Below, in pieces: positions 45,801 through 58,330 of a DNA stretch of 64,000 nt. The notes under the pieces were generated by a model. The model saw nothing but the letters and a program-made list of their open reading frames with translations, searched no databases and was not told the origin of the DNA. Within the stretch, counting starts at the first letter, position 1, and each line of letters opens with the position of its first letter. The stretch is from Epiperipatus broadwayi. Its lineage: Eukaryota > Onychophora > Udeonychophora > Euonychophora > Peripatidae. The position numbers were made by a program, and so were the translations under genes. The stretch lies in assembly GCA_028023455.1 (NCBI GenBank), contig JAQFVV010000013.1, positions 13,960,258 through 14,024,257 of the forward strand, written 5' to 3'.

Positions 45801-48800
45801 ACTGGAAAAATTATATATACTTTATAATTACATTATTGATCAAAATATAATGAACGCAGTTATATAACATCAAATACTTATTTCTTTTTAATTATTCAAC
45901 ATTGCATTTCACATTAACAAAACCAGAATATTGCGAAACATTTAAATATAAACTTTGGGCATAGTTGAGAAATCTGCCTGTCACACAGCCAGTGCATTAA
46001 TAATTATTACTTTGCATATGGTTGTCATTATATAGCCTACTAACTAAAGAGTTTCAGCAAAAAAAAGAGGAAACATAGTTACATTTAGCAAATGACAAAG
46101 TGTTTTATTTTTTGATTTTGGAAAAAGAAGTAGACCAAACAGTCCTGGGATTTTGATAAATGCAATCACACATCCATTAGCCGATTCTGCTATTTGTAAT
46201 AATAAATAAAACAAAATAAATTGTATAATATATATATGGACCAACATAACTAAATGCAAGATATAATTATGCAATGTTATATCTTGTATTTAGTTATATT
46301 CAAATGTTTATATGTTTGAAAATACGTACATTTCTAAATCATCATTATTATCTTTAGTAGTCATTCATAAATGAATGTAATAGTTTTTCTAGAATATATT
46401 CTTCAGCCTCTTTTTATCAATTTACAGTATTGTTTAATTTATATTTTCAAGCTGAAAGAATAGCTTCCATAATTGTAATTATCTTTTATATTCTTTCTTC
46501 ACCTATAACCTATTAATGAAAATCATTAACATTGCAGATCTTTAAAAAGTCTAAAATCTTTATAATCTAACATAAATAGTCTGATGTTCCTAGAATAATA
46601 TATTAAATATTTTTTAAGAAGTCATTATTTCTACTAAGAACCCTTATCATATTTCTAGAATCTTATGAAATATTCTTAAATAAGATTTTTATACTGTCTT
46701 TCTGCCAATTAAAGAGGAAAAGAACTCATGTCTCCCTTTTATACATTGCAACTGTCTTATATGCAACACTTTTTTAGTTTTGTTCACCATAATGGCATAG
46801 TTATTATGGAGCAAACCAAATTAATCTATACAGGTAGAATCAGGCTAATCAACCTTGGCACCAGAATCAAGCTTTAAAAATTGTATATTTTAAAATTATT
46901 GAAAAGTCTTATTTAAAATAATCTGTCAAATTAACAGAAAAATATGCATTAAATAAAAGTATTATAACAGGACTATGGTTGCCATAAGAAAGAGGAAGCA
47001 CATCTTACAACTGTTGGATCCAGAGTTTTTGCATAGTCTATGATCACATCTGCCTCCAGTATGCTAGCACAATGTTTACTGGTTAAGTTTAAATGTGGTT
47101 TGGACTAGTTCATCCACATTTCACATCTCTTTCAGCCTCTATTATATCACAAGGAAGACTCCACAATTGGCTCTCTTCAGGGATGGTTACTCAACTTACT
47201 AACTATTGCATCTCTATATAATGAGGATCAATTAACATATACTCCTAAAATATTTCTAATATCAACCTATACTTAAGAGATGTGTCGATATTAATGATTA
47301 ACCTATTAATTTAGTGGTGTGGATGCAGGATGATGATGACCAAATAGAGATCAAATTGATTGCAATAACTCAATAACATTTATTAAATAATAAATATAAT
47401 GTAATAATATTAATATGTATAATGATGAGAGACAAGGATCAGTTTCTATCACTTTAAAGGTTTACTACAATGAATATTTTATTCCAAGATCCCATGATAG
47501 AAATCCATACTCTGGCAGTCTTTATTTACAAAATAATTCAGAATAATATATACACAACAAAAAACTAAAATAAAAGATTTCAGAAAATTATGAATCTAGC
47601 CTCATAATTACACTTATTTACATTCACATATCTGATCCACAATTATTATCATCTTTTTTGAATAAAAACCCCCTCTATACATGTATGTGGTTCCAAAAAT
47701 TACTAATAAAAGCCATTCATTCAAGAGAGTTAAAATATATACAGAAAAAAATATATAACTAAGTGTGAGTATAATAATTAATAAATAACAAGGATTTTGT
47801 TTAGTCACTATAGTATACTAATAAGGTTAATATTGTCAAACACTTACCTCATCTTACTTTTGGGTGAGCGGTGTCAAGCTTTTGGAATAAGTACAGATCT
47901 AAACTTTATTCAGTATTATAAATATCTGCTCAACTTAACTCTTTCCCCCTATATACTTAATGGAAATGCTCTCATTTTCTGAAGCATTAGCTCCTAAAAC
48001 TTGAAAGCAAAAAATGAAATAACAAATATCAATAAAAAATACAAATCAATAGGGTTTAAAATAAGTTTCTGAGCTAGGCAAGCACTGTCCATTGTGTTAA
48101 TAGTCCTTTAATCCTGATAATAGGTCTCCTAGGATAGTGTACTTGTCCAATGGTATAAATTGAGGTGTACTTACTCAAGGATGGGGTAGATCATTGTAGA
48201 TCGTCTGCATTGTCCAGTTGTTTTTTTGGTATAAAGGGCAGCAGATGCACTGGAGATTGATATCTTGGGCTGTTATTTAACAAGATAGGCATTTTACACA
48301 TACAATATGTTTCTGTTTGCATGAAAAGCTGGCATTGATTACCTACAGCATGTTTCCTTTAACACAACCTCATTGCACTATCCTCTTTAATATATACAAT
48401 TGTTTATAGGGTGGTTTCTGTGCATAGGGAAGTGGCATAAGAAAAATAAAAAAATTATTTTTGATGACTTCAAGCTGTTGTTTCTTCCTTTTTTTAAAAT
48501 AATTTCTCTCACTTAAAAGTTTTTTTTTACAATCCATTTAAATCATTCTGTTTACATTCACTGTTTAGATGTATTTATATTTCTATTTATACTAGTAGCT
48601 AAAATCAATTCTTTTCTGGCATGGTGGAAATTTTTTCTGAAATTAAATGTCAATATCCCATTTTCATTTTCTAACAAAAATAGCTGCTCAAATGCTAACT
48701 TTTTTATGCAATCTTTTCAGTTGTTATAAAACGAAGTGGTAGGATTGCATGGTAGCTTTCATTTCCCATGCTTGCTGCAATTGTTCATTGTTGATAATTG

Positions 48801-50049
48801 TTATTAAGATAAATATTTACTAAAATTATTCTTTTGTTTTCAAGGGTGGTCATCTAGCAACATGCTTGACATCAGGTTATTATTTTTCAGCTTTATTTTT
48901 TTCTATGTCATAATTTCAGTTTAAGAACATTCATGGTTAATTGCATCATATAAATGTGTGTGAGGGTGTATCTGTCTTTTTTTAAAAGAGTAATAATTTA
49001 TTTAATGCAATGTTTGAGTGTAAAGGATAAGTCATTTGATAACTACTTGGCTTGGTTTAAGATGGTGTAGTGCAGGTCATTTGGTTATTTGTAAGTTACT
49101 CTTACAACTCTTCTTTCCTTACTGGGTTAAAATTTTAATTTATATTTTTAATTTTAACACTCAAGTATGTTGGTGTATTTTTAATGTATGGCTATTTTTG
49201 GACTAGATGAAGGATCACTACACTATTTCTTAGACTGCTTCATTTTTTATCACATTTGGTTTGGGGAAGTTTTTAACTATTTCCTCATAGCTAGGCTATG
49301 TCATTTGTGGGTTGATCTAGACTTAGATTTGGCTTTAATGTCGAGACTTGGTTGGTAATGTATCTGTCACAGATGGCACATAAATTTACTTATTAACTTT
49401 ATTCCTACTCTTTTTGAAACTTACTGGATTTTTGAAGGTCTAGCTAAATATCAGAGCATCAATTTATTGGGATGGATTGACTTTTGCATTTTAATTAGTC
49501 TCAAGACATTCCAATAGTTGCATTTAAGCACTAATTGGACAATACTTACACATTTCTTATTATATTGATCACTTGTTATTTTTATTTCTTTTTGATGTGA
49601 CCTATCTTTTATTCTTTAGCTGTATGGACAATCCAATGGGATTATCATAAAATTATTGTGAGCAACCAAAATAGTTTCAAGATGTGGGCATTATATGAGC
49701 CTCAGATATTTCCGTCATGGTTTATCCAAAATGCATTGGGACCAGTCTGTTTGATGATGGTATATGATCCTTCATATGTATTAGAAAATTTGTGACATTT
49801 ATTTCCCTGTGGACTACTTGGGTGTAGAGTTTTTGTCAAAACTCTATCTCCATCTTTAAATTTGTGTGTGGGACCTTCCTATGATTTGTCATTTTGATGA
49901 GTTGCTCATGGATCTTTAATATGTCATTTTTACCATTTACTTTGGCTTTAGTGGCTATAGGTTAGTGTGTTTTAAATAACACAGTTGTGGTTTGATTAAA
50001 GAATAGTTGGATGGGTGTGCATCCAGTTGATTCATTCATGCTCCAATTG
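45801..50049. other. 4.2 kb without a defined gene; may hold the 3' end of the gypsy element
   Basis: 46.9-47.4 and 48.0-49.9 kb are less AT-rich and could contain integrase C-terminus, 3' LTR or other TE parts of the minus-strand gypsy element at 50-54.6 kb. I found no second LTR copy to fix a boundary. Confidence 0.3.
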
Positions 50050-50089
50050 ATGTAAGTCAACTACATGTTTTGTTTGATTCACCCACCCC

Positions 50090-50553
50090 TTATGCTCTAC
50101 TTTTAATTAGGTCCTAAACAAACATCCAAGCCCTTGCATGATGCATTTGCATTGGGAGGTTGGAACATGCTTTATCCCCAATTTTTCCACCCATCTTTCC
50201 ATTCCTGGAATAGGAAAGGGTTATCATTATCAGTTAATATGGTCTTAGGCTTTCTTATCTTTGGGAATTGGAGGGGTCCAACACTTTTATCAAATGTCTA
50301 GTATTGGTTTGGGGTTTTGGGTAAACAGAGACATATTTGAAAAAGTGGTCATAGGTAACTAATAGGTACTTTTATTTATTAAATGGGACAGTGGCCTGTA
50401 ATAGCCAATCATTAGGATCTCATTTGGTCCTTTTAGTATGATAGATTTAATAGTGTTAACATAGTTCTGTTTTACTGGCTTGGTTTTCAAGCAAATTAGA
50501 CAGTCTTGGAGTGATCTCAAGATTTTTTTGTACATTTTGGCCAGTAAAACCAA
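50090..50553 (-). pseudogene. Ty3/gypsy integrase fragment
   Basis: The frame from 50553 gives the zinc-finger end (LQDCLICLKTKP, C-x2-C). With frameshifts, it continues into GPNEILMIGYYRP, VTYDHFFKYVSVYP (first catalytic Asp region) and TILTDNDNPFLFQEW (second Asp, usually 'LTDNG..F'). The third acidic residue is not clearly visible. The integrase lies after RNase H, the Ty3/gypsy order. Confidence 0.75.
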
Positions 50554-50702
50554 TTTTTAAGGGTGTGTTCTATGATGTGGGCATTGTAATGCTTATATAG
50601 GCAATGTTACTTTATGAGTGGGTTTTATAGGAATTTTGTATTGCTATCCTCCATTCATTTGTATCATAGTTAACTTTGTATAGCAAGACCTGTTTTTGTA
50701 AT

Positions 50703-51340
50703 TTAAAATGAGTAAGATATTTTGGCACATGCAGAAATTTCTTTCCTTTTAATGCTTCCATGATTAGTTTTCAAAAGATCCAAATCTTCTAAATCACTCT
50801 CTACATTATTATCAATCATTAGATCAATGTTAGTAATGTAGGCATTATCTATCAAAAGATGATTTTGCTCTGACCAACATGGGTTTTGACTGAGCATATC
50901 TGCTACCACATTCTCAAATCTTTTACAGTACTGTGCACTGTAATTGAATTCCTGTAACAGCCAAATCTATTTGAGTAGGTGACTGTTGGTCAGGTAACTG
51001 TGATTCAAAAATTTGAGGCATTGTGACAGTGATCACTATCACCTCTGATCCAAGAAGTATCTATTGAAAGTTTTGGAAGGACCCACTATGCCAGTGCTTT
51101 ATTTTCTGTAACTGTATAATTTATTTCAGGTTCCTTTATGAACTGGTTGATAGAATACAGAACACCAGGTTGACCATCCTCCTCCCAATTGGAAACCACT
51201 ACTGTTCATTTGGATGGTAAAGGATTTATTAAAATCAAGAAAAGTTAACACAGTTTGCTCTAAGAACCCTGTTTTAATGCTTCCAAATGCTTTATCTTGC
51301 TCCTCAATCCATTTCCATTTTTCTTCTTTCCTGATTAATT
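50703..51340 (-). pseudogene. Ty3/gypsy RNase H region
   Basis: Pieces include EEKWKWIEEQDKAFGSIKTG and FTIQMNSSGFQLG, where the usual DAS is NSS. The end is MVADMLSQNPC (the 'vADaLSR' motif) at 50909. Multiple frame changes separate these blocks. Confidence 0.75.
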
Positions 51341-52070
51341 TTAAAAATTGTCCATGTAGTCTGAGAATCTTGGGAAAAAATGATTATAGAAATTGCATAG
51401 CCCTAAAAATGTCCTGATTTTGTTTTCTATTTGTGAGTTTGGAAAGTTCTGTATCATACCGATCTTATCAGAATGAGGTCTTATCCCATTGCATCCAATG
51501 ATATAATCCAGGAAGACCACCTTCCTACATGACAACATACTCTTCTTGAAGATAAACTTAATTATATTTTTACAGCACTCTTTAAAAAACAAAATTAGAT
51601 CTTTAAGATGTTTTACAATGGTGGTAGGTGCTATAATCACATTGTTCACATAAATGGTTTCTTGCAATCTGTTTGACCTCAGAAGATAAAGTTTTATCCA
51701 GGAATCATATCTGACCAGCACCACTTTTGATCAATCCAAAGGGCATCCTATTGAACTGACATGTAAAATCCTCATATCGGAAGGCAGTGTATTGGCAATC
51801 ATCTGGATGGAGCTCAATCTGCCAATAGCTGGAAATTTGGCTGAAAATGGAAAATGCCTTATTTCCAAACCTTATGAATAATTCATGAATGGGTGATGGA
51901 AAGTTCCTGTCAGGAATTGTAAATTTATTCCACTGCCAAGCATCTAAACAAAATATTATTGACCCATCTTTTTTCTTCACAGTTACAATTGGATTACAGT
52001 AAGGTGAAGAACATTTGGAAATAATTCCCCAATCTAGCATTTTATTAAGCTGTCTAGATACCTCTTCATG
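51341..52070 (-). pseudogene. Ty3/gypsy reverse transcriptase
   Basis: Two adjoining minus-strand frames carry the RT blocks in order. From 52040: GIISKCSSPYCNPIVTVKKK, then DAWQWNKFTIPD (the first catalytic Asp is in the 'DyR.lN' block, here DAW), FSQISSYWQIELHPDD (usually 'DL.sGY'), TAFRYEDF and FNRMPFGLIKSGA. From 51724: ETIYVNNVIIAPTT, in which the catalytic YVDD is YVNN, then FLDYIIGCNGIRP and RTFLGLCNFYNHF. One frameshift lies between the frames. Loss of the catalytic Asp pair means an inactive enzyme. Confidence 0.92.
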
Positions 52071-52479
52071 ATACTGGTATTAAATAGAGTATGATTTGGA
52101 TTAAAATGGTTGGTCATTGATCAGTTTTATTCTTTGCTGAAACCCTCTACTATCACTGATACTTCTGAGAAAAGGGGGCCAAATTCAATGATAACAGACT
52201 GTAGTTTTTCTTTCTCATCACTCCCAACTAAATTTGTCTCTGCAATTCAACTTTAGGTAAGCTATATTTCAGGTACAATGTCATTTTAAAAATCTCATCA
52301 TTAAACCTAACTATTATTCTTGGGCAAATGAATAATGCAATGGTTCAGGTGAAGAAAGTCTGCCCATAGAATGGCCTCACGTATTAAGCCATTCAATATT
52401 AAAAAAACATGATGGAGAGTTGTTTGGATAATCTTAATTTGGACCCAGATTTGTTTTTGCATCAGTTTGATTTTTGTAT

Positions 52480-52640
52480 TATTAGCCATGGTAATTTGAA
52501 TCGATTTCAGTGGCAGGGTCTTGATGTTAGGTTATTCATCAGGTTCTTATGATAGAATGCATCTGACACTACTGAAATCTTGCCACTAGAGTCAAATAAT
52601 GCCTTAACTGGTAAATCCTCAAACAGAATCTCTACCATGG
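52480..52640 (-). pseudogene. Ty3/gypsy aspartic protease fragment
   Basis: PVKALFDSSGKISVVSDAFY at about 52550-52612 aligns with the protease active-site strand; the D-T/S-G triad reads DSS. It sits between gag and RT as expected. Confidence 0.65.
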
Positions 52641-54635
52641 AGCACTTTGTATAGCAAAGATGGGTGCATTATTCTCCCATGAACACATTAAATTAGAGAT
52701 TTCCTGATTTATACTTTGGTCTGTGTTTCCTATTGTTCTTCTGGTCTCTTGGGAGCAGAAACCTAACTTCAAATAGCATGTTACTTTGGATTTTTGTTGT
52801 ACTGTGGGTGTGCACTTACTACACTCTGATTTTGGAGACTTCACAGGCTATTAGGAGGAATTATCCCTGTTTTTGTTTGTATTATTACAGCTTCTTTTGG
52901 GTGACCAAGAGAGAGAATATGTTTCTTGTAGAGTCTTTTCCTTCCAGTGGCTGTTATTGTTGTTTTTCATTCTATGGAAAAACATGGCATTGACCATGGC
53001 CTCCTCTTTTCTCTTCTCAGGTGTTCTGGTTGATAAGCTGGTATTGTTTTGTGTTGATGTTATTCAGAAGTTCCACCACTTGCTCAATACTACTGGCATT
53101 GCTACATAACAATGATTGTTCTATTTTATTTTTATTACCTTATCATTTTGCTCTTGCTTAGGTGATAGGTGTTGAGGGTCCTTAGCTTAGTGACTTGGTA
53201 GTGAAAGAACTTTGTCAGGGTCTCTCCTGCTGTTGGTTTTATTTTTCTAGAAAGCTGGTGTAGCAAAGCTTCCTGTCTGTCTCTATTACAGAAATTCTTA
53301 ACTAGCAACATTTCATAGTTAATGGATGTGTATGGAGCTTGAGACAGTGATTCTCATCATATCAATGCATTACCTTGTAAGTTACTGTAGATGGTGATCA
53401 CTTTATCTCCAACTGAAAAATTCTAGTTGACTGAAAAAATAGAGGTTGAGACTTCTTAGATGCTCTATAAGGGCTTCATTGGTGGCTCCCTTGAACATTT
53501 TCAGCTTGACAATTTTGATTAATTATGCTGAACTGAGCATGGTTACTCTACATCTTATTCATTTCTGATACATTTATCTATGAGATCAGCACATGGTTTT
53601 CATAGTTAACATGATAAAAATTTGGGGACAACCCTTCTAAGTTAAATTTAAGGGGGTAATCTTCTCTTTTGGGCAATATGTGATACTGAAGAGTAGGTTC
53701 CTCATAAGGATTGCTTATCCTCTGTGTATTATTGAAGGTAACCTTTAGATGGTTATCTCTAACATTTTGTTCCTCCCTACTATTATTTAGTGTTCCATGG
53801 CAAAGTTACAACTCGATCATTGAAAATCTCTGGTCAATGCTCTCATTCATCTTATTAACTCTATTCCATTTCTCAGTAGTATTCTTTATCAGCTTCCCAA
53901 TGTGGTCTTGTCTATGATCACATCTGTTTCTATCGAAGTGATCTTGTTCTCAAGCTGTCTGAGGTGTTGGTCAAGGGACTCTAGTGTATTCTCATGTGAT
54001 TCTATCTCAGAATTTTGTTGGATGGAGTTGATTTATTTTTGAATGCACCTCTTGAAGCTCCTTGGCTTTTAGCTTTTCTCTGAAAACCTCTTGGCTTTTG
54101 TGCATTTCATTGCACTTTACATTCTATCTCCAATATTGTTATGTTGAAATTTCTCAAACCACTGTTGGTATTTTACATCTTCATCTCATTCTTCAGGCTT
54201 CCTAGCATCTATTTTATTTCTGAATTATCTCTCAGAACATTATCTATATTGGATGAGAGTTGTTCCATATCCAAGAACAGTTTAGTTTCTATCCTCTTTA
54301 TATCCATTTTCAGGTTTGACTTAACACCATCTATATTCACTTGTAGTTTTTCTTCCATGTTGGTCATTCTGTTGGTCAATTCTTTCTTCATTTCTGCCTT
54401 CAGATCATGCATGTCACCTCATAGGGTGCTCAGACTATTGTTCAACTTTTGATTCATATCTTTTTATAAATTGTTTATTTTTGCATATAAGCTGGTCATA
54501 TCTGTTCTCATGTTATCTTGTAGGCCAATATTTATAGTCACTTGTCCACATTTCCTATACTGTGTTACTTAGTAATTGTATTGTGTCTTTGCATTCTTTA
54601 TTATTTTTCTGAATTACTTCATCCAGCCAGCTCAT
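52641..54635 (-). pseudogene. Ty3/gypsy gag with long coiled coil
   Basis: An ATG at 54633-54635 opens MSWLDEVIQKNNKECKDTIQ. After stops, coiled-coil heptads continue (MHDLKAEMKKELTNRMTNME at 54412 and onward). The 3' part (52844-52632) has SECSKC and TCYLKLGFCSQE, which may be a decayed zinc knuckle. The middle part is too degraded to follow. No 5' LTR or primer-binding site could be defined to the right. Confidence 0.6.
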
Positions 54636-54639
54636 GAAT

Positions 54640-55315
54640 ACTGAATATATCAGTTGCCTGGAATAGTGAATCCTGTTAAAGAGATAGCAAGAAGAAATGG
54701 ACTAAAGTTATCACAAAACACTTCATTCCTGAACCCGGGTCATGCTTGAGCAAATGGGTTACTCTCTAAAAATCAATTAGAGACAGAAGCAGCTATCCAT
54801 TATTCAAATTAGCATTGTGATGAGAGATTTTATTATATGTTAGAGACACACCTTTAAATATATACATAATCACTGAGTACCACTCAAAATCTTATCCTTT
54901 TGTTTTATAATTATGCCTGTTGATATACAATCTGTGTGTTGCTATTAAAATCTATTGTTGGGGTTATATATATATTACTATAAATAAGACTATGTTTAGG
55001 TCAGTCTTCAATTTGTTTAACTAATTTAAACATGTTGACTTTACCATGTTCTCACATCGTAGATTAATTATCACACTTTCTCTCCACCTTGTTAAATTCA
55101 TCTCTATATTTAATAATGCATATCAAATGCTTTGTTTTTATTTTATTTTAAAATTTGTAAGTTGAAACTGAATCTTATGTACATACACAGATACTTTCCT
55201 GTTATTTGAAAATAATTTCATTAAATAAAATTTAGACAATCTTATACTAACAATAAACTATAATTTATAATAATAACAAAGTTGTAGACATCCATTATTT
55301 TATGTGTAAATCTGA
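54640..55315. other. Flank of the gypsy element
   Basis: Expected position of a 5' LTR, but no matching sequence exists at the other end. It contains a small palindrome 'gaacccgggt' near 54735. Confidence 0.3.
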
Positions 55316-55492
55316 TCAAGACTTTGTCTAGGATTCCTAAGAGTCTTGTCTCTGTCTGACCACTGGGCTGCATTAAGAAAATTAGCTCGTGTAAAGTTAT
55401 GGAAGTAAGTCACTTGGTATAATTTGGAGGGGTGGGTGAGATTTGAACACCCATTAGATTAAAGCAACTATACTTTCTGACCATTACAATAT
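55316..55492 (-). repeat. tRNA-derived SINE-like element
   Basis: On the minus strand a tRNA-like head (box A-like GTCAGAAAGTATAG, anticodon-like GCTTTAATCTAA, box B GGGTGTTCAAATCTCACCC at 55434-55452) is followed by about 110 bp of non-tRNA body of higher GC. Structure typical of a SINE; no second copy in the window. Confidence 0.45.
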
Positions 55493-58130
55493 ATATATAA
55501 AGCTTATACTAAAATGATCTCCAATTATTTATTTATATATGTTTTATTTTTGTTTCATTCAATAATCATTTAAAAAAAATTATTAGGCTCTGAATTTTTA
55601 TTTTTAAATCTTTATATTATTTAGTTCTGTCAAAATAAAAATTATTTTTATTAAGTCTTGTGAAACAGTCATTGTCAAAAAACAATTTAAGATTATATTT
55701 CAGTAAACAAAAAACAGATTTACTCATACAACACAACATACTCATTAAACTAATTCAATTTTTCAGCAAGTTTATAAGCTTGAAAATTTAAATAATCAAT
55801 TTTAGCATTGATCAGCCATTGAAATTTATTATTAGTCAAGTATTTAAGCCAAACATTATTACTATTTTTGTTTTGTTTTGTCAGATGAAAAGATTTACAT
55901 TTTTGAACATTTATTTCAAAAATTTCAGTTGCTTTATAAGTTAAGAGTTGTATCAAAATATCAAATATATTTGGCAAATGGTCAGCACACTATATTCATT
56001 TATGAGCCAAAAAGAATTAAGGTCTTGAATTTGCTTTTAATTTATTTTACCTACTGTAAAGTTATTGTTACGCAAATTAAATATCTTTTCATGAAATCAC
56101 TTTTTACAAGATTACTGTCATAAAAATAAAAATAAAATTGAAGCTAATAAACATCTCAGTTTAAGACTAATTTTAATTATAAATAATGCTTTATTGGGCA
56201 TCACTATTAGCAGCAGTGTAATATGAATAAACTTTCATAGACCATGAGCTACTTGAAAATTCCATCACAAATCTCAATTAATTCAGCAAAATGTCTTGAT
56301 AAAAATTGTTAAAATTAGTATATTTCAGTAGAACTTCATATGCCACAGTCTTTAGATACAAGGTTCTACTTGGTTAATATGGATATGGTCAATAAAAAGT
56401 GCTTTTACTATATACTATAATACATACTATATATATTAACATTTATTATACATACATATAAAATAAAAATCAATAAAATATAAAAAAATTTACGTTAAAT
56501 AAATACAGATGTATTTTAACATTCCTCAACAAATCTGCTTTTAATTGTACTTCTGAATTTTTAAAACAGATATCAAAGATATTAAAATGTATTCTATAAA
56601 ATCCTATCATTTTAGTTTTAGGACCTTAATTAACATATGAAATTGACCTATTGTTAAAATTACTTAATGGAATTTATTGAAATTAAATCAGCCACAAACA
56701 GAAAAGTCTTAAAAACTTTTAAATAAAAGCTCTTAAAATATTTGAAAATAAAAATAAAACATAGAAAAAATATTGTCTTTACCATATTCATTATGGTTAA
56801 TATTAACCCTCATTTATTCTTTGCTTCCAAAGCATAAGCTTGTGGTTGAGACCTGTAGAGATTCCTACCTTCGCATTTTCAAGTGCACATTCTTTAGGTT
56901 TATTGCCTTAATAAATATTACATGTAATTATCATGATATAACAATTGTATAAATACTGAATGTACACATACTTTTAAAAACAATAAATATAAGGAAAATT
57001 GATGATAATATATTGCAAAATTGACAAAATGTGATACTATAATATTTCTGATATATGCATTGTTTTACATTTATAGTTTCAATTATTATATTTATAAAAA
57101 AATAGAAAAAAAAATTAAAAATTAGTAAAAAATAAATTTTAATTTATACATTTTAATTTTTTTGTTAGGTTATATATACAATTTATATACTTATTTACAA
57201 GTATGGATGTAATACATATTTTCATCATGTGTGTAATTAAGTATACAATAGTTAATATTTGTGTGTTAAAAAGATATACTGTACCAAAGTTTTTTTTATT
57301 ATCCATGCATTTTAAATATCTTCAAAATATCTTGGATGTTGGGAATATAAGAGTACTGAAGCTGGAAATATAGTACATATTTCTGCTTCACCTAGTGCCA
57401 ATGTCATCAGCACTAGTATGGGTTTAAACCCAATCTTATATTAACTGACACCCATCTCATAATAGGTGGAAGTATATTTTTAATATTATTTCATTAATTT
57501 TATTTTATAATTAAAACTAACCTTTTTATGATAGTTTATTTATTTTATATTTGTAAAAAATGTATATTGTGTTTAATTTGTTAAATCGAATTGAACCCTG
57601 GATATCTATAAAATGTTACAAATATTTTAAATTCTTTTATTAAAATTCATTTTTCTTCAATTAATCAGTTGGCAACATTTGATATTTATCTTTTAATCAA
57701 TGTACATTAGAGAGTAAATCATTTCAACAATGTAATATTTGTAAGAAATGTTTTGTAAATTTCTGCTTATGTTTGAAAGTCATTGTACCAAATTCCTAAA
57801 ATTTTTCTGAATAAAATCTACATTTTTGTTAATCTAAACCTCAATTAAATAGATTTTGTTAGTACAATGACTGATAAACTTAATATCCTTGTTGTTTTTT
57901 TAAAATTAGAAAATCAACCCTTGGGGCATGTTAATGCAGAGTTATAGATTTTCCCTCCAAAGCAAGCACCAACCTCAGAGAAATAGTTAGAGCGATTGCA
58001 ATTGGCAGTTGTCACTGTAGATTCAATCCTATAGATAAAGATCAGAACACATAAATAGTGGAAAATTTGATAAGGATTAATTAATTATTGAGTTTACTGA
58101 AGAGAAGTGATTAATCTATATATATATATA
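55493..58130. other. 2.6 kb of AT-rich DNA without recognised features
   Basis: Overlapping short frames on both strands at 55750-56123 are AT-rich shadows. 57350-57470 has mixed composition and a 'gggtttaaaccc' palindrome, unassigned. Confidence 0.4.
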
Positions 58131-58139
58131 TCGTGCCTA

Positions 58140-58330
58140 AAGAAATGATGGGGTGAAAAGATCGGTCGTTTGCTTCTCAAAAGTCTGTTCCACCAGCCCA
58201 TCCATGCCTTTCCAGTGCTTTAAACATCTAGCCAGAGACTGTCTGTGTCAAGGAAGCCTCAAATAATCTGACTGTATAAATGCCTGTTTCCAGCCATGGA
58301 ATGCCTACTGATTGATTCTGAGGTAACGTC
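58140..58330 (+). other. Exon-like segment of higher GC, unassigned
   Basis: One frame is open for about 40 codons (NDGVKRSVVCFSKVCSTSPS MPFQCFKHLARDC, read in two parts) and is Cys-rich, ending at a TAA near 58267. A donor-like GAG/GTAACG follows at 58321. No family recognised. Confidence 0.2.

Noticed and set aside
46044-46274. 76-codon hydrophobic ORF on the minus strand
   Set aside because: No splice sites, domain or start context; composition fits chance in AT-rich DNA.
47010-54000. LTR pair for the minus-strand gypsy element
   Set aside because: The only shared word found (gtctatgatcacatctg at about 47035 and 53908) lies inside gag on one side, so it is not an LTR pair.
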